A stretch of DNA of 64,000 nt from Hermatobates lingyangjiaoensis (GCA_026182355.1 JAPFBL010000232.1:310001-374000), one strand, 5' to 3'; positions 51,601-53,880 are shown, counted from the first letter of the stretch. The notes: generated by a model from the sequence alone, not told the origin. A program made the numbers and translations.

Positions 51601-53355
51601 AAACATATATTTTTTTATGCATTCCATGGTGCGATGGATTGTTGTCAAACAAACATAAATTGGTTGTTAACGAGTTTGATATTATATTTATTTATAGTAA
51701 AGTTCAGTTTTGGCCATTCCAAATTTGTAAACTTAATTTTTCTGTTCGAATTGAATATTTATAGCCAAGGCAGGACAGCGTCTGTCGGGTAAGCTATTAT
51801 CTTAATAATTAAATACCAAATTAAGCCTAGATAAATGTAACACGACATTCTCAGACAGTTGGAGAAGTTCGACGGGTCGGCTAGTTTAAATTAATAATTA
51901 ATAAAATTCACAGTTTAAGGAAAATGTCACAATTTTGTAGGTATTTTCAAAAGATATGATTATGAAATCCATATAATAAAGCATGGATATCATTTCAGTA
52001 GTTTAAAAAGAAATATATCCTTCAAATGGTAAAACAGACGTGCTAAATAAAACAAAGGATACGTTTAGTAATTTCCGTAACATTTCTAGATTGTATCATG
52101 AATAAACCAAATAAAAACTTCCCTAAACATTCTTAACGTGGATCCCAGATTTGACGTTTGAAGTGATGCCAAAATAGTTTATTTAAGACAGCGATCAAAA
52201 TACAGCTATCATAAAAGTATTGTAGAGATATTTCGAAGGGTTTTAATAAATATTTCATTTGTTTTATAAAATGAAAAAAATAATTTGATGATTTATATGG
52301 ATAAACATGACCACCTTGGTACTTTTCCATTGCAAAAAATGTTTACATTCATAGGTTTGAATCTAATCAACTGCAGTGCTACTTCTAGCGATATTTTATG
52401 AACACTGTACCACATTTTGATAACTCAGGAGAATTAAAAAAAAACTCATAAAAATATATAAAAGAAAGTTAAAAATAGTTATTATATTCATAATAATAAG
52501 GTTGGGAGGAATGCCTCAGTAATAGGATTTCTAAAAAATTCCATCGGGAGCCTTACTCTATAACTTTTATTGAAATAGATATATCAAAAGAAGAAAATAT
52601 AGGCATTATGACAAGGAGTTTTTTCGATTACAGCCATAATTGTATGCTGTTAATATTTTACTTATAATAATTTGGTAATTTCTAAAACTTGTGTTTTATA
52701 TTAAATATTATTTGTTGAGATATTACGTAAGAATTTCTTCTTTCTAAATTTATTATAATTTATATCGAAAAACTAATAATATTTAATCTGTTTGATGTTC
52801 AAAATCACTATGTGATTATAAAATTGCTAATCCTTCATCATTAGTTTACTTATGCAAACAAAACATCATTTATATCAGGTTTTTGGAGAGTTTATTTCCA
52901 AAAGGTCCCTTTGGTGGAAATGATAGTCCGATGGACTACTCATTCAAAGGTCGTGGGTTCGGTCCCCGCAAGGCCAATATTTTTTTATCATATTAATCAC
53001 TCGCTAAACTTCGACCACTCTCCCACTACAATCGGTCACACTTGGGTGTCTGCGACACTAGTTACTAGCGTATTATAATATATAGGATTTTTCGATGAGT
53101 TTCTGATATATTTTTATTAGAATTATTTTTTTTCCTTCCTACCGTTCTTTTACACAACATTTTCTTAATCTGATATGAATTAGATTAGAAATTCCTTAAC
53201 CCAAAGAAAACCTAAAAGAACTATTTCACTTGAGAATATAACAGTTACCAATGCTGTTGAAAAGCTGCCCTCTCTTGAAGAATAGTTGCAATATCATCAT
53301 GAAGAATCCCAAGGGAATCGTAAGTCGAAAGACCATAGTTTCCATCCTTCTTCAT
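1311..53355 (-). CDS. TMEM94: TMEM94 homologue, 5' 16 exons (partial gene)
   Basis: Multi-exon gene read on the minus strand. Coding pieces, 5' to 3': 53355-53249, 49810-49688, 46797-46661, 46118-45928, 42526-42426, 41587-41443, 39974-39765, 37548-37384, 34723-34620, 32873-32767, 31154-31032, 29971-29851, 7690-7597, 6799-6579, 4392-4190, 1435-1311. Every junction has AG/GT borders and a compatible phase, giving 2277 nt (759 codons). The product follows TMEM94 along its length: N-terminal GLST segment, two membrane spans, LRPGQ actuator-like region, two more spans, DKKGILSWPNP region, a nucleotide-binding-like DFWDG...AFAYRP segment and QIFLGMV. The mammalian protein is about 1350 residues, so roughly 500 C-terminal residues, including the last membrane spans, are outside the window. 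TMEM94 is a P-type-ATPase-like protein of the endoplasmic reticulum reported to act in Mg2+ uptake; that role is family knowledge. Only the start exon is less certain. Confidence 0.9.
1981..2018 (-). ncRNA. Hammerhead-like ribozyme motif
   Basis: On the minus strand: CTGATGA (2013-2007), one extra T, a 6-bp hairpin GAACAC/GTGTTC, GAA, then ACTTGT-C. It is one of the GAACAC...GTGTTC family copies. Stem III ACTTGT is a decayed form of ACGCGT, and stem I is weak here. Probably the 3' end of a decayed Penelope-like element. Confidence 0.6.
2707..3435 (-). mobile_element. Penelope-like element, 3' part with GIY-YIG endonuclease
   Basis: Minus-strand fragment. At 3432-3128 it codes for the C-terminal half of a GIY-YIG endonuclease: YIGMTVRSFEKRTREHFNEY, later HFAKHLVTQNHSFD and NLAVINN, then a stop. 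The Y-I-G, T-x-R-x-F and R...H pattern is that of Penelope-type endonucleases. The 3' untranslated region runs to a hammerhead (2796-2757) and a tail ending near 2707. The element is truncated upstream of YIG, so no reverse transcriptase is present. Confidence 0.75.
2757..2796 (-). ncRNA. Hammerhead ribozyme, ACGCGT stem III
   Basis: On the minus strand: stem I TTC, CTGATGA, extra T, hairpin GAACAC-AAA-GTGTTC, GAA, ACGCGT, T (cleavage base), stem I GAA. The stem III segment ACGCGT is its own reverse complement. It sits at the 3' end of the Penelope-like element at 2707-3435, where such ribozymes are known in this class. Confidence 0.8.
3640..3800. other. GC-richer unexplained patch
   Basis: A stretch clearly less AT-rich than its surroundings, with a small inverted repeat (ACTCTCCAA ... 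CTTGGAGAGT, 3761-3788). No reading frame and no exon of the host gene fits. It may be the edge of an old transposon. Confidence 0.35.
4190..4392 (-). CDS. TMEM94: TMEM94 exon 15 (RKKVLDFYQR...AFAYRP)
   Basis: Starts by completing the Arg codon: KKVLDFYQRTSLTAYCTAFA then YRPLNRSVN, and later ELPADSHGLYLRT. 'KVLDFYQR' and 'AFAY+P' are highly conserved in TMEM94, and 'AFAYRPL' is also a general P-type ATPase N-domain word. Acceptor TTTTCAG, donor ATCG|GTAAGA, phase 1. Confidence 0.95.
4637..4677 (-). ncRNA. Hammerhead-like motif, ATAT stem III
   Basis: On the minus strand: stem I CACTTC, CCGATGA (one base off CTGATGA), hairpin around GAC-GGAT-GTC, GAA, ATAT, C, stem I GAAGTG. The six stem I pairs are all present. 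The U-to-C change in the core box would probably inactivate it. The flank toward 4600 is the shared tail of this repeat family. Confidence 0.7.
4709..4749. repeat. (TA)n microsatellite
   Basis: Alternating TA run. Similar TA runs sit beside other Penelope-like copies here (6290-6310, 7024-7041, 19918-19948, 39370-39392, 39566-39599), suggesting a preferred insertion site or an element-borne tail. Confidence 0.8.
4800..4834 (-). ncRNA. Hammerhead ribozyme, AATT stem III (left arm)
   Basis: On the minus strand: stem I TCTC, CTGAAGA, C, hairpin GGT-TCAA-ACC, GAA, AATT, A (cleavage base), stem I GAGA. All core positions are present. It mirrors the copy at 6160-6195. Confidence 0.75.
5160..5475 (-). 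pseudogene. GIY-YIG endonuclease fragment, left arm
   Basis: Minus-strand frame: YRLECTKCDSFYVGQASTKL, then MNNHRASV, LPIAIHANSHGLPF, LTLRASEEA. The paired cysteines (CTKC) followed by FYVG, and the N-H-R motif, are the GIY-YIG nuclease with the Cys linker found in some Penelope-like elements. A 1-bp loss near 5237 relative to the right arm shifts the frame and gives an early stop (EEAIFGY). Confidence 0.75.
5520..5808 (+). pseudogene. GIY-YIG endonuclease fragment, right arm
   Basis: Mirror copy of the left-arm endonuclease. Here an extra T near 5670 breaks the frame after SHGLPF, but beyond it the end EEAHIWLLSARSAPGLNLKR is intact to its stop. Taken together, the two arms carry different single-base lesions, so they have mutated independently since the palindrome formed. 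Confidence 0.75.
6160..6195 (+). ncRNA. Hammerhead ribozyme, AATT stem III (right arm)
   Basis: Plus-strand mirror of the copy at 4800-4834: TCTC, CTGAAGA, C, GGT-TCAA-ACC, GAA, AATT, A, GAGA. Stem I pairs TCTC with GAGA. Being the outer part of a palindrome arm, it would be transcribed outward. Confidence 0.75.
6345..6392 (-). ncRNA. Decayed hammerhead-like motif, ATAT family
   Basis: On the minus strand: CTGGTGA, a shortened stem II (GACGGTC), GAA, ATAT, A. It looks like a copy of the motif at 4637-4677 that lost part of stem II. Confidence 0.35.
6579..6799 (-). CDS. TMEM94: TMEM94 exon 14 (N-domain-like, DFWDG)
   Basis: Reads EVEAVKRDIRF, LPFPHMVSVVTSEV and then TGDITLDCCVDFWDG...TPSDR. 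The 'H.IS', 'G.AD..L.AC.DFWDG' and 'SDR' words are those of TMEM94's nucleotide-binding-like region. Acceptor GTTACAG, donor ACAG|GTTTCA. The frame continues past the donor only as intron read-through. Confidence 0.92.
6941..7030 (+). repeat. Dispersed repeat, AACTGACCGAGTC family
   Basis: Copy of a repeat also found at 13215-13310, 20080-20170 and as an inverted pair at 58376-58982. It has GAAACG, then GAACCTGAAGAACTGACCG, then a TA run. It resembles the end of a Penelope-like element, but the hammerhead core is not clear (GATAAA in place of GAAA). Confidence 0.55.
7116..7158 (-). ncRNA. Decayed hammerhead-like motif, ATAT family
   Basis: On the minus strand: CTGATCA, T, GACAGATGTC hairpin, AAA, ATAT. 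Two core changes (G to C in the first box, G to A in the second) make it inactive. Another decayed copy lies at 19690-19715. Confidence 0.45.
7597..7690 (-). CDS. TMEM94: TMEM94 exon 13 (CLCELSKQIGF)
   Basis: Reads CLCELSKQIGFTDDVLKNFK, then LMEQLSTFRHV. It matches the 'GLCELARLIGFT...LF' segment of TMEM94. Acceptor CCCAG, donor GTT|GTAAGT, phase 0 at the end. Confidence 0.92.
8260..8745. repeat. Degenerate TATAGCTGGTTTTAG repeats split by an inserted foldback
   Basis: Loose repeats of a TATAGCTGGTTTTAG-like unit occupy 8290-8390 and 8636-8745. Between them, 8398-8636 carries two inverted repeats: TAATACACTACACAAC with its complement (8411-8426, 8470-8485), and a second pair around GAGATTTCAAGAATTACG (8500-8584). 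The middle block looks inserted. Part of it recurs near 33905, 34240, 40919 and 57550. Confidence 0.5.
12195..12360. repeat. Foldback centred on a hammerhead stem II
   Basis: A ~165-bp inverted repeat centred at about 12278 on GAACAC-TAC-GTGTTC. Each side runs GTGTTCGAAACGCGTTG then the tail of the ACGCGT hammerhead family to TACAATGA. The CTGATGA boxes are missing: the two copies are fused at the stem II loop. Confidence 0.8.
13215..13310 (+). repeat. Decayed AACTGACCGAGTC-family repeat
   Basis: Similar to 6941-7030 but more diverged: GAGAGTTTGATTTTAGATCC then AAATTGACCAAATCCTGAT. A short TA/GCATAT run precedes it. Confidence 0.4.
13868..14170 (-). repeat. tRNA-derived SINE, copy 1 (decayed)
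   Basis: Minus-oriented copy of the SINE best seen at 56985-57222. The body words (the complement of GGGAGTCCTAAATTTTGCC, and GAGGGACGACGT) are clear. The tRNA-like head near 14100-14170 is badly decayed. Confidence 0.6.
15381..15411 (-). ncRNA. Hammerhead-like motif, AGGCCT-type stem III
   Basis: On the minus strand: stem I TCT, CTGATGA, C, short hairpin AT-AAA-GT, GAA, ATGCCT, C, stem I AGA. The facing copy at 15479-15512 reads GAA AGGCT C and has CTGTTGA. The inferred ancestral stem III is AGGCCT, again a palindrome. Confidence 0.6.
15479..15512 (+). ncRNA. Decayed hammerhead-like motif
   Basis: Plus-strand partner of 15381-15411: TCT, CTGTTGA (A to T in the core), ATATAAAGT, GAA, AGGCT, C, AGAGA. 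Stem I (TCT/AGA) is intact. Confidence 0.45.
15960..16115 (-). repeat. Decayed AGATCT-family repeat end
   Basis: Contains the family flank ACACGTGAAAC, ...AAACCACAAT, then a damaged hammerhead (16031-16072; box TGATGAAGA, GAA broken). A related tail lies on the other side near 16090-16110. Confidence 0.45.
16830..16948. repeat. Small foldback with hammerhead at its tip
   Basis: Flanks AAGTTTAAACCACAAGG... (16838-16877) and ...CCTTGTGATTTAAACTT (16911-16945) are inverted repeats. The loop holds CTGATGA (minus, 16905-16899), an AT-AAA-GT hairpin and GAGGCCTC. Two As of the GAA box appear lost, so the ribozyme is probably dead. Confidence 0.6.
17351..17518. repeat. Inverted pair with ACCGGT hammerhead-like motifs
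   Basis: Arms GAGCTCAACCGGTTTC (17385-17400) and GAAACCGGTCGAGCTC (17465-17480) face each other, and the similarity extends outward on both sides. Inside, each arm has an AAGATGG box reminiscent of CTGAAGATGG. Stem III would be the palindrome ACCGGT with cleavage base C or T. Confidence 0.6.
17441..17484 (+). ncRNA. Hammerhead-like motif, ACCGGT stem III
   Basis: Plus strand: TTGAAGA (C to T in the core box), hairpin region TGGCAACCA, GAA, ACCGGT, C. The facing minus copy at 17383-17430 reads TCAAGATGGG...GAA ACCGGT T. Core changes suggest loss of activity. Confidence 0.45.
17823..18089. mobile_element. MITE with ~39-bp terminal inverted repeats
   Basis: Left end TATATGAGCCGTTTATTTTG, continuing to about 17863. 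The right end is its reverse complement (18050-18089, ...AAGCGGCTCATATA) with few mismatches. It is about 267 bp, has no reading frame, and is flanked by TA, as in Tc1/mariner-class non-autonomous elements. Its transposase source is not in the window. Confidence 0.75.
20013..20055 (-). ncRNA. Hammerhead ribozyme, AGATCT stem III
   Basis: On the minus strand: stem I GACT, CTGACGA, stem II with ACCG/CGGT and loop CTTGTTA, GAA, AGATCT, T, stem I AGTC. All core bases are present. It lies in the inverted left end of the element at 19955-20830. Confidence 0.8.
20290..20572 (+). pseudogene. Penelope-type endonuclease, C-terminal segment
   Basis: Reads SSALFLHINNGNHHIDWTGA, then KFITYEKSMLLRNIIESSLI, then NISNGLFKLDTFV and a stop at 20570-20572. 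The 'H...N.H.IDW..A..I..E....R...E...I' pattern is the C-terminal half of the GIY-YIG endonuclease of Penelope-like elements. The YIG half and the reverse transcriptase are missing from this copy. Confidence 0.75.
20741..20785 (+). ncRNA. Hammerhead ribozyme (damaged), AGATCT family
   Basis: Plus strand: GACT, CTGACGA, ACCG/CGG stem, then GAATGATCTT where the family has GAAAGATCTT. One base of stem III is changed. Stem I (GACT/AGTC) is intact. Confidence 0.65.
22330..22580. repeat. Inverted pair of AGATCT-family repeat ends
   Basis: Left arm: AACGCCTAAACCACTGTCAG then a damaged minus hammerhead (22388-22430). Right arm: plus hammerhead (22497-22536) then TAGTTTAAACGTTGAT. The middle holds two stray CTCTGATGAG/CTCATTTGTCAGAG-like words. 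Confidence 0.55.
22497..22536 (+). ncRNA. Hammerhead-like motif, AGATCT family (diverged)
   Basis: Plus strand: GACT, CTGACGA, AGACTGCTGTTTTGCTT, GAA, ATCTT, AGTC. Stem I is intact and stem III is shortened. Confidence 0.5.
22585..22720 (-). repeat. 3' end of an AATT-family Penelope-like element
   Basis: Resembles the palindrome arms at 4750-6244: GAGACTCACA..., a TTGAAGACGAATTGCC box on the minus strand and GAGAGGGAGACCAAGC-like flank. It is short and decayed. Confidence 0.45.
26730..27870 (+). mobile_element. Irritans-type mariner, decayed
   Basis: 1141-bp element flanked by TA. Ends GGAGGGCGGATTGATAAGTC and the imperfect complement CCAGGGCGGTTTCATAAATC form ~35-bp terminal inverted repeats. 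Transposase remains run from about 26917 to 27775 in several frames: a start MEKNEFRVL, helix-turn-helix part RIKVRELAHAVGISTERVHH, then VDETWIHHNTPETKEQSK, HQDNACVHT and YSLDLAPCDYFLYPN. The three catalytic aspartates (ETW, QDNA and PCDYF words, D34D spacing) can be seen, but stops and a ~45-bp gap before VDETW make it inactive. It lies in the 22 kb intron. Confidence 0.9.
26917..27775 (+). pseudogene. Mariner transposase pseudogene
   Basis: Frames must be changed at least twice: 26979-27299 (DNA-binding half), then 27325-27720 (catalytic half), followed by a stop in place of Trp after NLKK (normally NLKKWL; here TGA, then LGGKRFESNEQV). A stop also follows the first codons at 26940. About 345 codons are usual for the family. 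Confidence 0.85.
29851..29971 (-). CDS. TMEM94: TMEM94 exon 12 (LLNTC segment)
   Basis: Reads GLSILLNTCNMSTHEHYLQF, then CSHVTCEALFSEDLVPVTNR. It aligns with 'GLNVLLNLCDAS...FSDHL' of TMEM94. Acceptor TTGGCAG, donor AGAAG|GTTAAC. The split Arg codon AG|G joins the exon at 7690, across a 22 kb intron. Confidence 0.9.
30170..30385. repeat. Inverted pair of AGATCT-family repeat ends
   Basis: Left arm CAACGTCTAAACCACAAAAA and a minus hammerhead remnant (30216-30266). Right arm has a plus remnant (30277-30314, GAA AGATCT C, AGTC), then CGTTTAGACGTTGATTTTTA and CACGTGAAA. Confidence 0.6.
30277..30314 (+). ncRNA. Hammerhead-like motif, AGATCT stem III
   Basis: Plus strand: GGTGATGA in place of CTGATGA, a diverged stem II ending CAGTT, GAA, AGATCT, C, AGTC. 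The palindromic stem III and cleavage base are intact, the first core box is not. Confidence 0.45.
31032..31154 (-). CDS. TMEM94: TMEM94 exon 11 (FDD.tW segment)
   Basis: Reads EEMSTVSEVLDLTHDSQSPF, then LYFDDTTWHQHMGSLKPLG. The 'FDD..W..H..SLKPLGL' block is conserved in TMEM94. The exon is visibly richer in G+C than its surroundings, consistent with real coding sequence. Acceptor TGTAG, donor TTAG|GTTAGT. Confidence 0.92.
32285..32720 (+). pseudogene. Non-LTR-type reverse transcriptase fossil
   Basis: Pieces in shifting frames: LGIPRKLVGH..., then a segment GLLQGGPF (the G-L-x-Q-G-x-P-L block of reverse transcriptases) and later YYADDL (the catalytic Y-x-D-D-type block). The order and spacing suit a LINE-like reverse transcriptase. 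No ends are visible and many stops are present. Confidence 0.5.
32767..32873 (-). CDS. TMEM94: TMEM94 exon 10 (acidic linker)
   Basis: Low-complexity acidic linker: SDVGSRQCEGNTTEEEEDEG, then SENMDVKLSTPVICNG. TMEM94 has a poorly conserved, acidic insert in the same place, so assignment rests on phase (AG|T in, G| out), splice sites and position rather than on strong similarity. Confidence 0.75.
33380..33715 (-). repeat. tRNA-derived SINE, copy 2 (good head)
   Basis: On the minus strand the head (about 33700-33640) reads GGTTCGCTCAGTGGTTAAGT, then CGCCTCTAAAG and GGGGTTCGATACCC: RNA polymerase III A and B boxes of a tRNA. The body then has GGAGGTGAATAAATC, GACGTTAAACGTTGGTCCC and the GGGAGTCC.. 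complement, ending in a CAGGTGAAAGCC-containing tail. Confidence 0.75.
33905..34345. repeat. Two copies of an unclassified dispersed repeat
   Basis: Copies at 33905-34010 and 34240-34345 share ATTTTCGAAAC, GAGTTTTTTGA, then AAGTCCAACAACATTAG and TAGTG. Related pieces occur at 8398-8490, 40919-41100 and 57550-57660. No coding potential is seen. Confidence 0.5.
34620..34723 (-). CDS. TMEM94: TMEM94 exon 9 (DKKG motif)
   Basis: Reads ALCCVDKKGILSWPNPTAEK and then VFFLRTATAKPSVPR. It is the site equivalent to the P-type ATPase phosphorylation motif DKTGT. The aspartate and glycine are kept, while the first Thr is replaced by Lys and the second by Ile. The family's vertebrate members likewise deviate here. 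Acceptor TTTAG, donor AAG|GTATTT. Confidence 0.95.
35360..35845. repeat. Four-copy tandem repeat, ~130-bp unit
   Basis: Units start at about 35386, 35513, 35644 and 35778. Each has ACTACTGTCATCAGCGAGCA, then CTCCATGCCTTTA, TTATTACCAGTGTTTATA and TTTTTTTGTTACATTTA. Spacing is 127-134 bp. The copies differ by scattered substitutions, so the array is not recent. It lies in the TMEM94 intron between exons 9 and 8. Confidence 0.8.
36915..37115 (-). repeat. tRNA-derived SINE, copy 3 (partial)
   Basis: Minus orientation, with the tRNA-like head at about 37105-37050 (CTAGAGGCGAGTAC on the plus strand) and body words CTCTGAGGGACGAC and CACCTC..ATGAATAAAT. The tail half is absent. Confidence 0.6.
37384..37548 (-). 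CDS. TMEM94: TMEM94 exon 8 (stalk before the P-domain-like motif)
   Basis: Reads SGDPFEEISIQEEGLEDF, WFQHMVHTLRG and then VNPLHVFGSVT. The ending FGSVT leads directly into the LCCVDK motif of exon 9, as in TMEM94 (LGSVTVLCCVDK). Acceptor TTTCAG, donor ACT|GTAAGA, phase 0, 55 codons. Confidence 0.9.
37730..37770 (-). ncRNA. Hammerhead-like motif, AGATCT family
   Basis: Minus strand: GACT, CTGACGA, an ACC/GGT stem II with two extra bases, GAA, AGATTT, C. It lies in the inverted left end of the Penelope-like element. Stem III has one change from the palindrome. Confidence 0.6.
37840..38660 (+). pseudogene. Penelope-type reverse transcriptase pseudogene
   Basis: Reads FDVKSLFTNVPVTDLLSLL, later LLSNLYMEFFESKMLSSILP and RYVDDILCICPNS (catalytic Y-x-D-D block), then LPFLEVLIHRLPKELRFSVY and YSPEFLNDKINNI. 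FDV..LFTNVP and RYVDDI are hallmarks of Penelope reverse transcriptases. Frameshifts occur near 38010, in a TTAA-rich insertion at 38185-38275 and near 38440. Confidence 0.85.
38767..39080 (+). pseudogene. Penelope-type GIY-YIG endonuclease pseudogene
   Basis: GGIYKIPCKNCHTIFMGKTG carries the GIY word and the paired cysteines of the linker. YIG has become FMG. After a damaged stretch (38820-38875) it resumes as SSALLLHINNDNHHIDWTGA and KFITYEKSMLLRNIIEPSLI. It shares almost all bases of 38876-39075 with the copy at 20350-20560. Confidence 0.8.
39264..39308 (+). ncRNA. Hammerhead ribozyme, AGATTT stem III
   Basis: Plus strand: GACT, CTGACGA, ACCG-CTTGTTA-CGGT, GAA, AGATTT, T, AGTC. The core and stem I are intact, and stem III has one change. 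It marks the 3' end of the element at 37690-39375. Confidence 0.75.
39391..39540. repeat. Foldback with ATAT-family hammerhead in the loop
   Basis: AAACTAGAATTTAAAAAAGA... (39391-39436) and its exact complement (39494-39537) flank a loop holding a plus-strand motif: CTGAAGA, C, GA-GGACA-TC, GAA, ATAT, A (39461-39485). It directly follows the Penelope-like element and is bordered by TA microsatellites. Confidence 0.75.
39765..39974 (-). CDS. TMEM94: TMEM94 exon 7 (membrane spans 3-4)
   Basis: Continues span 3 (VLLIFVNSVRYLYIG) and carries a long hydrophobic span 4 (EPVAVIIPAIPLLLPVAWLFL), where P-type ATPases keep their core proline-containing helix. It ends in a serine-rich, acidic stretch. 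Acceptor TGACAG, donor GAA|GTATAT, 70 codons. The reading frame runs on past the donor into intron. Confidence 0.88.
40354..40420. repeat. Short inverted repeat
   Basis: TTACCATACCAAG (40360-40372) and CTTGGTATGGTAA (40386-40398) form a 13-bp stem. A second TTACCAAGTGACT-like word follows. No family was recognised. Confidence 0.6.
40861..40920. repeat. 17-bp tandem repeat
   Basis: TTCATCTCCCCAACAAC repeated about 3.5 times. It borders a copy of the unclassified dispersed repeat (40919-41100), which contains GAGGGTTATCTTATCTG facing CAGATAACCCTG. Confidence 0.85.
41443..41587 (-). CDS. TMEM94: TMEM94 exon 6 (membrane span 3)
   Basis: Reads YILQETPILKNLKETLDSV, then VTQFDKQRY and the start of a hydrophobic span LITVTVPLHFIAPATL. 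The 'ETP...N' and 'D..R' pattern matches TMEM94 just before its third membrane span. Acceptor TTTCAG, donor CTG|GTAACC, phase 0. The open frame continues into the intron without meaning. Confidence 0.9.
42426..42526 (-). CDS. TMEM94: TMEM94 exon 5 (actuator-like loop)
   Basis: Found by phase: exons 4 and 6 need a linking exon of 3n+2 nt. This 101-nt piece has acceptor TTTTTAG and donor AAAG|GTACAC. It reads EDGHPLSSGEVYSPPKKREN and then a Thr/Pro-rich tail ending LPNKR. It aligns with the Gly-acidic plus proline-rich loop of TMEM94, and the split Arg codon AG|A joins exon 6 exactly. Confidence 0.82.
42555..42860 (-). repeat. tRNA-derived SINE, copy 4 (tail half)
   Basis: Contains TAGGTTACAGTGGCAGTCC (42580-42599), then after an AT-rich interruption ACATTGGGAGC and CCTAATTT. 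Only the tail half of the SINE is present, in minus orientation. Confidence 0.5.
43500..43575 (+). repeat. ACGCGT-family hammerhead remnant and tail
   Basis: TTTTCGAAACGCGTTG followed by the family tail with TTTTTTTTTGTGTGGAGA. The CTGATGA box and stem II are lost. Confidence 0.45.
44298..44341 (-). ncRNA. Hammerhead ribozyme, AGATCT stem III
   Basis: Minus strand: GACT, CTGACGA, stem II with a C-to-C change in one pair, GAA, AGATCT, T, AGTC. The core is intact. Confidence 0.75.
44381..44424 (+). ncRNA. Hammerhead ribozyme, AGATCT stem III
   Basis: Plus strand: GACT, CTGACGA, stem II weakened (ACCT...AGGGT), GAA, AGATCT, T, AGTC. It faces the copy at 44298-44341. Confidence 0.75.
45402..45445 (-). 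ncRNA. Hammerhead-like motif, AGATCT family
   Basis: Minus strand: GACT, CGAACGA (two changes in the core box), ACCG/CGGT stem II, TAA, TAGATCT, T, AGTC. Stem II and stem I are intact, both core boxes are damaged. Confidence 0.5.
45463..45507 (+). ncRNA. Hammerhead-like motif, AGATCT stem III
   Basis: Plus strand: GACT, GTGACGA (C to G), ATCG-CTTGTTA-CGG stem II, GAA, AGATCT, A, AGTC. Stem III and stem I are intact, the first core base is changed. Confidence 0.55.
45928..46118 (-). CDS. TMEM94: TMEM94 exon 4 (actuator-like domain)
   Basis: Contains LQWTYRDHKLVNLPYALLV and then RGDIIVLRPGQPAPADC. The segment 'YRD..LVNLP..LLV.GDII.LRPGQ' is the most recognisable stretch of TMEM94 and corresponds to the first part of the P-type ATPase actuator domain. 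Acceptor TTTAG, donor CAG|GTAATA, phase 0. Confidence 0.95.
46213..46259 (+). ncRNA. Hammerhead-like motif, ACCGGT stem III
   Basis: Plus strand: GTTGCCCGAT, TCGAAGA, TGGGTAACACGC, GAA, ACCGGT, C, GGACAAC. The outer GTTG/CAAC pairs suggest stem I. It is a single copy in the short intron between exons 4 and 3 of TMEM94, antisense to the gene. Confidence 0.5.
46661..46797 (-). CDS. TMEM94: TMEM94 exon 3 (membrane span 2)
   Basis: Reads EDNYFLEG, a hydrophobic span (IFLILIGLGNAFLVIW), then a charged helix DNELRLSEIPTLLENLLHF. This is the second N-terminal span and cytosolic linker of TMEM94. Acceptor ATTACAG, donor AAAG|GTAAGG. Confidence 0.88.
46940..47515 (-). repeat. tRNA-derived SINE, copy 5, split by an insertion
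   Basis: Tail half at 46940-47080 (with CCTACATTGGGAGTCC) and head half at 47300-47505 (GCCTAACTCAA..., GAGTATCGAACC, TTCAGAGGCGA). The 47085-47300 stretch is foreign to the SINE and recurs at 48060-48215. Confidence 0.65.
47096..48215. repeat. Direct repeat pair (~150 bp), 970 bp apart
   Basis: Copies at 47096-47245 and 48067-48215 share AGAACATAAA, TATTAAAAAAAAAT, AACATCAAAC, ATTATAATACACGT, TTTTAGAGAT and GCATACA. The first copy interrupts a SINE. It is probably an unnamed short transposon. No inverted ends were recognised. Confidence 0.6.
48430..48640. repeat. AGTACT/AGTAGT low-complexity tract
   Basis: About 200 bp of irregular AGTAGT, AGTACT and CTAGTA words with short palindromes (AGTACTAGT). 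Repeat expansion is the simplest reading. Confidence 0.75.
48864..49620 (-). mobile_element. Internally deleted mariner (757 bp)
   Basis: Flanked by TA on both sides. Ends CGAGGTGTGTAAATAAAGTA and its complement are 28-29 bp with about one mismatch, so the ends are fresh. Transposase start MSDLKVEQRCAIKFCF and helix-turn-helix RVLSRAQVFRWFKEF are present (49437-49255). The sequence then jumps, out of frame, to HDKWVLHHDNAPCHTA and YSPDLSPCDFFLFPRL (49253-48925). The gap removes the first catalytic aspartate region, roughly 0.5 kb compared with a 1.28 kb mariner. It is non-autonomous but could have been moved in trans. It lies in the intron between exons 3 and 2. Confidence 0.9.
48921..49437 (-). 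pseudogene. Mariner transposase pseudogene, deletion-fused
   Basis: N-terminal DNA-binding part ends at ...SEGRESIEDE. The C-terminal part resumes at KWVLHHDN with a frame change at about 49250. The second and third catalytic aspartates (HHDN, PCDFF) and the C-terminal GNYFEGD are intact. The first (in the ETW region of the family) is deleted. Confidence 0.85.
49688..49810 (-). CDS. TMEM94: TMEM94 exon 2 (membrane span 1)
   Basis: Begins G-TGG, completing the split Trp codon of exon 1. It reads WKHCPQVFEHTNRHS followed by a hydrophobic span, TITILLGIILIVFSF. The F-x-H-x-N-R word is shared with TMEM94. Acceptor TTTAG, donor AG|GTAATT, phase 2 at the end. Confidence 0.88.
50735..50825. repeat. 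46-bp tandem duplication
   Basis: CCGATTTA..., AAAACAACATCCAATTAACT and AAATATAA occur twice with a 46-bp period and few differences. Confidence 0.75.
52905..52976 (+). other. tRNA-like segment (SINE head?)
   Basis: CCTTTGGTGGAAATGATAGT followed by GGTCGTGGGTTCGGTCCCCG and CAAGG. The GGGTTCGGTCCC word is a good B box with a pairing T-arm (GTGGG/CCCGC). The rest does not close into a clean tRNA cloverleaf, so a SINE head or tRNA pseudogene is likelier than a functional tRNA. It is a different family from the other SINE. Confidence 0.4.
53249..53355 (-). CDS. TMEM94: TMEM94 exon 1 (start codon exon)
   Basis: Codes for residues 1-36, MKKDGNYGLST then a leucine-spaced helix ending QQHW. The GLST word near the N-terminus, followed by a helix, matches the TMEM94 N-terminus, so the ATG at 53355-53353 is the likely start. 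The donor is GTAACT, leaving phase 2 (TG|G). A 5' untranslated exon may lie further upstream and was not recognised. Confidence 0.8.
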
Positions 53356-53593
53356 GATTTCCCATGTGACTTTATTATTAAAACAGTAGTTAAATAAATA
53401 CTTCTTTCGATAAATAGATCCCCACTACAACTGAAACAAATCAGAGTACAAAGATTATATTTATTAAAATTCATATTATTATGATACAGTTATAAACAAA
53501 AATCTTCAACAATAAAATCACTTATGAAATAGGCCATTAAAAATGAGTTGAACGCTCGACTGTGGTTGGTCCTCTACTCCTTCATTTGGAAGT

Positions 53594-53690
53594 TTACTTG
53601 ACGATGAACATGAAATGTTCGAAACGCGTAAAATAAAAAAGACACCTTTTTATGTGTGGAGACTTTGATTTATTCATTTACCCCAGCCAT
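53594..53690 (+). repeat. ACGCGT-family hammerhead and tail
   Basis: Plus strand: TTGACGA (C to T), T, GAACAT-GAA-ATGTTC, GAA, ACGCGT, A, then the tail CACCTTTTTATGTGTGGAGA and TTATTCATTTACC that also follows the copies at 2757 and 12278. It lies ~240 bp upstream of the TMEM94 start codon. Confidence 0.65.
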
Positions 53691-53880
53691 TAAAATAACT
53701 GAAACGCTTTCATGGATTCCTCCAATTTTATAAACAAATCATAGTTGTGCTTACATTTAATTCAAATTGACTTATTACAACTCAAGAATTGTACATTATT
53801 TTAAATTATAAATGCAATAATAAAATTGGCTTATAATAGGCATATTATGATTTCAAATGTTACAATATTTTACTGTTTTT